Below, one piece after another: positions 14,988-18,011 of a stretch of DNA of 18,011 nucleotides. Source of the stretch: Bacteroidota bacterium (lineage in GTDB: Bacteria > Bacteroidota > Bacteroidia > NS11-12g > UBA955); contig JAIYBO010000077.1 of the NCBI GenBank assembly GCA_027488495.1, positions 1 to 18,011 on the forward strand, given 5' to 3'. Under the pieces are notes generated by a model. That model was not told the origin of the DNA. It did not search any database and saw nothing but the letters and a program-made list of their open reading frames with translations. The position numbers and the translations under genes are program-made. Position 1 is the stretch's first letter. Every line of letters starts with the position of its first letter.

Positions 14988-16379
14988 ATGAGTCACGTTA
15001 ACAGCCAATTGAAGAGGATTTCTGAAGAACTCACATCCATAGAATTTCTTTTTTCCTCAGAGGATACCTTGCCTTATGGTTCAGATTATACCGAAGATTT
15101 GTTTTATCCACCCGCAGCGGTGTGTTTTCCCAACAATTCACTTGAAGTATCTAGGATTTTAGCTCTGTGCAATGCATTGAATGTGCCAGTTTATACGAGG
15201 GGGGCTGGTACGGGTTTGTCTGGCGCCTGCCTGCCTGTTCAAGATGGCTTGGTGTTGAGTACCAAAAAACTCAATCGAATCATGGAAATAGACACCCAAA
15301 ACCTTACAGCAACCATTGAGTCTGGTGTAATCAACGCACACTTGAAAATGGCAGTAGAAGAGTTGGGTTTGTACTATCCACCGGACCCAGCATCGCAAGG
15401 TAGCTGCAGTATTGGAGGGAACTTAGCTCATGGTGCTGGTGGCCCAAGGGCAGTAAAGTATGGTATTACTCGTGATTACGTACTGAACTTAGAGGTGGTG
15501 TTGCCCACAGGTGAAATCATATGGACAGGGGCCAATACATTGAAGAATTCTACAGGGTTTTCGTTAACACATCTGATGATTGGCAGCGAAGGGATGCTGG
15601 GTGTAATTACAAAGGCGGTGCTCAAGCTCATCCCAAAACCAACCCAAGAATTATTGTTGGTTGCCTCCTTCGAGAACTTGGAGGATTGTGCCAAAGCCGT
15701 AAATGCGGTCTTATTATCGAAATTTAAACCGTGCGCCATTGAGTTGATGGAGAAATCTGGTGTGATGATATCCATGCAAGCCACGCAAACCGCCTTTCCA
15801 ATCCATGATGCGGCAGAAGCGTATTTGCTATTTGCATTCGATGGATTTGATGGTGAAGATCTGTTTTTACAAGCCGAGGGCATCTACGAAATATTGGAGT
15901 CTTACAATGCCTTGGATATACTTCCTTCCCCAAATTCGGAAACAGCTCAGCAATGGTGGAAGGTTCGACGGGCCATTGGGGAAACTGTGAAGCAGGTATC
16001 GCCCTATAAAGAGGAAGATACCGTGGTGCCGAGGTCTGCCATGCCACAATTATTGAAAAAGGTAAAATCCATCGGCGAGCAATATGGATTTCAATCGGTG
16101 TGCTACGGACATGCGGGCGATGGAAATCTGCATGTGAACATTTTAAAAAATGATTTGAGTGATGAAGTATGGAATCACCAAATTCCCATGGCAATTGCGG
16201 AGATATTTGAATTTTGCAAATCCGTGGGTGGCACTATCAGTGGAGAACATGGTATCGGTTTGGTGCAAAAGCAATATTTGCCCATTGTGTTTGATCCCAT
16301 ACATTTTCAATTGCTTAAGGGAATAAAAAGTACTTTTGATCCCAAGAATATTCTTAATCCAGGCAAATGGTTGGATTAA
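14988..16379 (+). CDS. GlcD-type FAD-binding oxidoreductase
   Basis: A flavoenzyme of the glycolate oxidase GlcD/D-lactate dehydrogenase (FAD_binding_4 plus FAD-oxidase C) family, 463 residues from the ATG at 14988. A TTG five codons upstream is in frame but less likely. The PCMH-type FAD domain spans about 40-219, with RGAGTGLSGACLP, GSCSIGGNLAHGAGGPRAVK and IGSEGMLGVITKAVLKLIPK. The C-terminal domain has YGHAGDGNLHVNI (H375, H382) and SGEHGIGLVQK (E420, H421), the family's active-site and metal residues, and ends with the usual FDPKNILNPGKW. Such enzymes oxidise 2-hydroxy acids (glycolate, D-lactate, D-2-hydroxyglutarate) and pass electrons to a carrier. The substrate cannot be read from sequence. 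No Fe-S domain is fused and no GlcE/GlcF partner gene is adjacent. It is divergent from the kinase gene (88-bp gap). Confidence 0.93.
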   Translation: MSHVNSQLKRISEELTSIEFLFSSEDTLPYGSDYTEDLFYPPAAVCFPNNSLEVSRILALCNALNVPVYTRGAGTGLSGACLPVQDGLVLSTKKLNRIMEIDTQNLTATIESGVINAHLKMAVEELGLYYPPDPASQGSCSIGGNLAHGAGGPRAVKYGITRDYVLNLEVVLPTGEIIWTGANTLKNSTGFSLTHLMIGSEGMLGVITKAVLKLIPKPTQELLLVASFENLEDCAKAVNAVLLSKFKPCAIELMEKSGVMISMQATQTAFPIHDAAEAYLLFAFDGFDGEDLFLQAEGIYEILESYNALDILPSPNSETAQQWWKVRRAIGETVKQVSPYKEEDTVVPRSAMPQLLKKVKSIGEQYGFQSVCYGHAGDGNLHVNILKNDLSDEVWNHQIPMAIAEIFEFCKSVGGTISGEHGIGLVQKQYLPIVFDPIHFQLLKGIKSTFDPKNILNPGKWLD

Positions 16380-16405
16380 CTCCGAAGTTTCAATGAATAC
16401 TTAGA

Positions 16406-16714
16406 CTAGAATGTGTCAAACCCCATGTCTCTTTCCAACGTGTTGGAAAAAGCCACTGGACGGTCAGCAAAAAGTACTTTGGTCTTGGCCCATGTCACGG
16501 AAAACAATTCTGAATGTCTGTAGTTATTGAGTGCATCCTCTGATTCCCACAAGCTGAAGGTGCTGAGTTTTGATTCATCGTTTGTGTCTCTCAGCAATTT
16601 CAAACCTTTACATCCTGGAAAATTCCGAATCATTTCTTTGGAATCATCAAAAACTTGAAGGAATTCTTCCACTGATTCAGCTTTGAAACTCATAATTACG
16701 ATGCGATGTATCAT
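16406..16714 (-). CDS. Small ABM-domain protein
   Basis: A 102-residue protein with the antibiotic-biosynthesis-monooxygenase (ABM) ferredoxin-like fold: strand IVIMSF, helix EEFLQVFDDSKEMIRNFPGC, strand LKLLRD, then TFSLWESEDALNNYRHSELF and WAKTKVLFADRPVAFS. The W-E-S-E-x-AL-x-x-Y-R-x-S motif at about 56-69 is the recognisable core. Members include quinol and other cofactor-independent monooxygenases, but small single-domain Bacteroidota copies such as this have no established substrate. Its ATG overlaps the stop of the DUF62 gene (ATGA, 16711-16714), so it is the second gene of a two-gene operon. It converges on the FAD oxidase with a 26-bp gap in which I see no good terminator hairpin. Confidence 0.85.
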   Translation of the reverse strand: MIHRIVIMSFKAESVEEFLQVFDDSKEMIRNFPGCKGLKLLRDTNDESKLSTFSLWESEDALNNYRHSELFSVTWAKTKVLFADRPVAFSNTLERDMGFDTF

Positions 16715-17517
16715 TCTTGGAATTGTAAAATCACAGGTTTGTCTTCATTCAGCGATAGGTATTGTGCCGCAGATCCCGCATTCACAGCAATCTGCATGAT
16801 GTTTCCATAACCAAACATACAAAGTTCCATGCCTTCCAAAACATCATTGTAAGACTCACTCAAACGATTGATTTCTATGTTGCTATTTAACCGCAATCGA
16901 AAGGCTCTGCCTTGGCCAATTTCTTCAAATGTTTTCTTGTCGATATTCAAATACGCATTGCCATAATAATCGTTGTATATAACGGTTAATCGCATCATGC
17001 CATTCGATAATGTGGGTTGGGGAGGGGCCGATCGAATCAGCATTTCCTTTACCTTGAATCCGGCCAACTCAATCGACATTTTGTGGTTAATCAATTGATG
17101 CAATGCAGGGATATAGACTTGTTTTAGTGCATCAACAACATGAATACTTGAATCAGGTGTGATATTGTAATATACGGGATCAGATTCGCCAAAATACAGA
17201 GGGAACAATCCATTGTCGGGACCCATGAAAAACCGATTGTTGTGCTCAACTAAAACAAACCGATTGGGCATTTTGCTCATCGTGCCAAATCTGCAAATGT
17301 GTATGGTGCCTTCAGGAAATTCATCAATCACCAATTTTAAGAATACACTCTGCCCCAATACATGTCCTTTTTTAAAGGGCTGTGGGGTAATGAGGGTTTT
17401 GATTTGTGGGAACTCCATCGCCATTCTCGCCATGGCCACCGTATAATCGGGGGCTTCAACCCTGAAATCGCACAACAAATGAACGATGGGTGTGGTTGTG
17501 TTGGCTGAAGTTGACAT
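16711..17517 (-). CDS. DUF62/SAM hydroxide adenosyltransferase-like protein, divergent active site
   Basis: A 268-residue protein of the DUF62 (SAM hydroxide adenosyltransferase, related to fluorinase/chlorinase) family. Canonical members split S-adenosylmethionine with water to adenosine and methionine. The C-terminal domain is clear: YNDYYGNAYLNIDKKTFEEI (181-200), GRAFRL, and GYGNIMQIAVNAGSAAQYLS (237-256). In the N-terminal domain D17 (LLCDFRV) and the GPDNGLF block (99-105) are kept, as are R86 and H126 at about the family's Arg and His places. The conserved VVDPGVG/GVD block is replaced by HICRFGTMSK (73-82), so the usual catalytic-triad Asp is absent. The activity may therefore be lost or changed. 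It heads a two-gene operon with the ABM gene. The ATG at 17515-17517 is preceded at 45 nt by a TATATTTG promoter box. Confidence 0.86.
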   Translation of the reverse strand: MSTSANTTTPIVHLLCDFRVEAPDYTVAMARMAMEFPQIKTLITPQPFKKGHVLGQSVFLKLVIDEFPEGTIHICRFGTMSKMPNRFVLVEHNNRFFMGPDNGLFPLYFGESDPVYYNITPDSSIHVVDALKQVYIPALHQLINHKMSIELAGFKVKEMLIRSAPPQPTLSNGMMRLTVIYNDYYGNAYLNIDKKTFEEIGQGRAFRLRLNSNIEINRLSESYNDVLEGMELCMFGYGNIMQIAVNAGSAAQYLSLNEDKPVILQFQE

Positions 17518-17561
17518 ATTGCGCTGTGCGAATCCAAATCAAATTGATGGGATACGAAGTG

Positions 17562-17569
17562 CAAATATA
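17562..17569 (-). promoter_or_regulatory. Possible -7 promoter box for the DUF62-ABM operon
   Basis: The minus strand reads TATATTTG, an exact match to the Bacteroidota -7 box TAnnTTTG, with 44 bases between it and the DUF62 ATG. Transcription would begin near 17557, giving a leader of about 40 nt. This is the best-placed promoter candidate in the window, though no -33 TTG is visible. Confidence 0.45.
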
Positions 17570-17590
17570 TAAATAGATATCCGCGGGATT

Positions 17591-17620
17591 TTGGGAATTT
17601 CTATATTCCAATATTGGAAT
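17591..17620. repeat. 16-bp perfect palindrome plus third half-site
   Basis: ATTCCAATATTGGAAT at 17605-17620 is a perfect palindrome. A third, similar half-site, TTGGGAAT, lies at 17591-17598. The GGAAT/ATTCC cores start at 17594, 17605 and 17616, exactly 11 bp apart. Relative to the predicted DUF62 promoter the palindrome centre is near -55, a typical activator position. It also begins four bases past the stop codon of the upstream minus-strand gene, so a 3' hairpin is the alternative, but no U-run follows on that strand. Confidence 0.5.
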
Positions 17621-17624
17621 GAGA

Positions 17625-18011
17625 TTATTTTTTACAACAATCTTTTGCTGTTGGGTTACCTTTAAGTGGATTTGGTTTTCTCCGAAGGATGTTTACTTTT
17701 TGATCTCCTTCGGTTAACTCAATGAAGTGATCCACGGAAATATTTTTATAAATGGATTTCTTTCTGGGATTCCCCGCCCACCAAATCTCTATGGATTCGA
17801 TGGATTTTGCATCGCCCAAACCTGCCTCCAATTGAATGCTATTGGCGCCAAACGATCCTCCAGATCCCGAAGCATGATAGAACTTGTGAGTGCCAGCCGC
17901 TGATTTTGTGGTGATGAAGATCTTGCTGTTTTGGGCATCCCTAGAAACGGTTTTTCCCTTGAGTTTTATCGTAATCCAATGTCCACCGTGATTGGGATTG
18001 GCAAATAGTGC
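17625..18011 (-). CDS. ASPIC/UnbV-domain protein, C-terminal 128 residues
   Basis: The frame is open to the right edge, so only the C-terminus is visible. It begins ALFANPNHGGHWITIKLKGK and continues through TVSRDAQNSKIFI, FYHASGSGGSFGANS, LEAGLGDAKSIESIEIWWAG and ENFIEL-like VDHFIELTEGD. This is the ASPIC/UnbV domain: W-I-T-I-K-L-x-G at the start, the N-R-D-A-x-G region here as SRDAQNS, the GLG turn and the 'I-x-I-x-W-G' strand. The domain usually follows FG-GAP/VCBS repeats in large secreted proteins (CRTAC1-like) of Bacteroidota. That part, and any signal peptide, would lie beyond the window. The tail PTAKDCCKK holds a CC pair and no obvious sorting domain. It is upstream of DUF62 on the same strand, 107 bp away and separated by a palindrome and a promoter-like box, so it is probably a separate transcript. 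Confidence 0.85.
   Translation of the reverse strand, partial: ALFANPNHGGHWITIKLKGKTVSRDAQNSKIFITTKSAAGTHKFYHASGSGGSFGANSIQLEAGLGDAKSIESIEIWWAGNPRKKSIYKNISVDHFIELTEGDQKVNILRRKPNPLKGNPTAKDCCKK

Noticed and set aside
15724..16194. 156-residue minus-strand open frame opposite the FAD oxidase gene
   Set aside because: Fully antisense to conserved oxidase motifs, rich in His, Pro and Trp, with no recognisable family. Shadow frame.
17538..17548. 5-bp inverted repeat ATCAA-A-TTGAT in the DUF62 leader
   Set aside because: Repeats this short are expected by chance in AT-rich DNA, and nothing nearby supports an operator or hairpin role.

Overview
The window looks like ordinary chromosomal DNA from a member of the Bacteroidota. 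The lineage call rests on several things. A DUF4837 lipoprotein and a TIGR02757/DUF2400 protein are both present. An Ald/PntA-type dehydrogenase has the Bacteroidota N-terminus. Shine-Dalgarno sequences are not evident, and exact matches to the Bacteroidota -7 promoter box (TAnnTTTG) lie upstream of four genes. Base composition is moderately AT-rich. I cannot name a genus. I see no tRNA, rRNA, CRISPR array, transposase, integrase or phage gene. The window is gene-dense, and its longest gene-free stretch is the 157 bp between the mltD-like and ald starts as I call them (120 bp in the recF-dnaE gap).

Layout. Positions 1-4746 are a minus-strand run, read right to left: a lytic transglycosylase with a LysM domain, a DUF4837 lipoprotein, purN, a cystathionine gamma-synthase-like gene, and the start of a TIGR02757 gene cut by the left edge. 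Diverging from it is an alanine-dehydrogenase/PntA-family gene (4904-6118), which converges on recF (6124-7200, minus). A 120-bp regulatory gap then separates recF from dnaE (7321-10944, plus). dnaE is followed, by overlaps, by a family-2 glycosyltransferase and a YhiN/HI0933-type flavoprotein (to 13020). Convergent with these is a minus-strand two-component pair (sensor kinase then OmpR-type regulator, 14899 to 13017). A GlcD-type FAD oxidase (14988-16379) runs divergently from the kinase. The right end is minus-strand: a DUF62 (SAM hydroxide adenosyltransferase-like) gene coupled to a small ABM-domain gene, and upstream of them the C-terminus of an ASPIC/UnbV protein cut by the right edge.

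How the genes work together. Most are housekeeping: replication and repair (dnaE, recF), purine and sulfur amino-acid synthesis (purN, metB-like), and cell-wall turnover (mltD-like). ATGA stop/start overlaps tie DUF4837-purN, glycosyltransferase-flavoprotein, kinase-regulator and DUF62-ABM into translationally coupled pairs.

No clearly new multi-gene system is visible. The best leads are enzymes whose usual labels do not fit their active sites. The 'alanine dehydrogenase' lacks the substrate lysine and catalytic histidine, and the DUF62 protein has lost its conserved aspartate motif. Smaller leads are a DnaE whose PHP domain keeps what look like all nine metal ligands, a DnaA-box-like site between recF and dnaE, and a three-half-site palindrome upstream of the DUF62 promoter.
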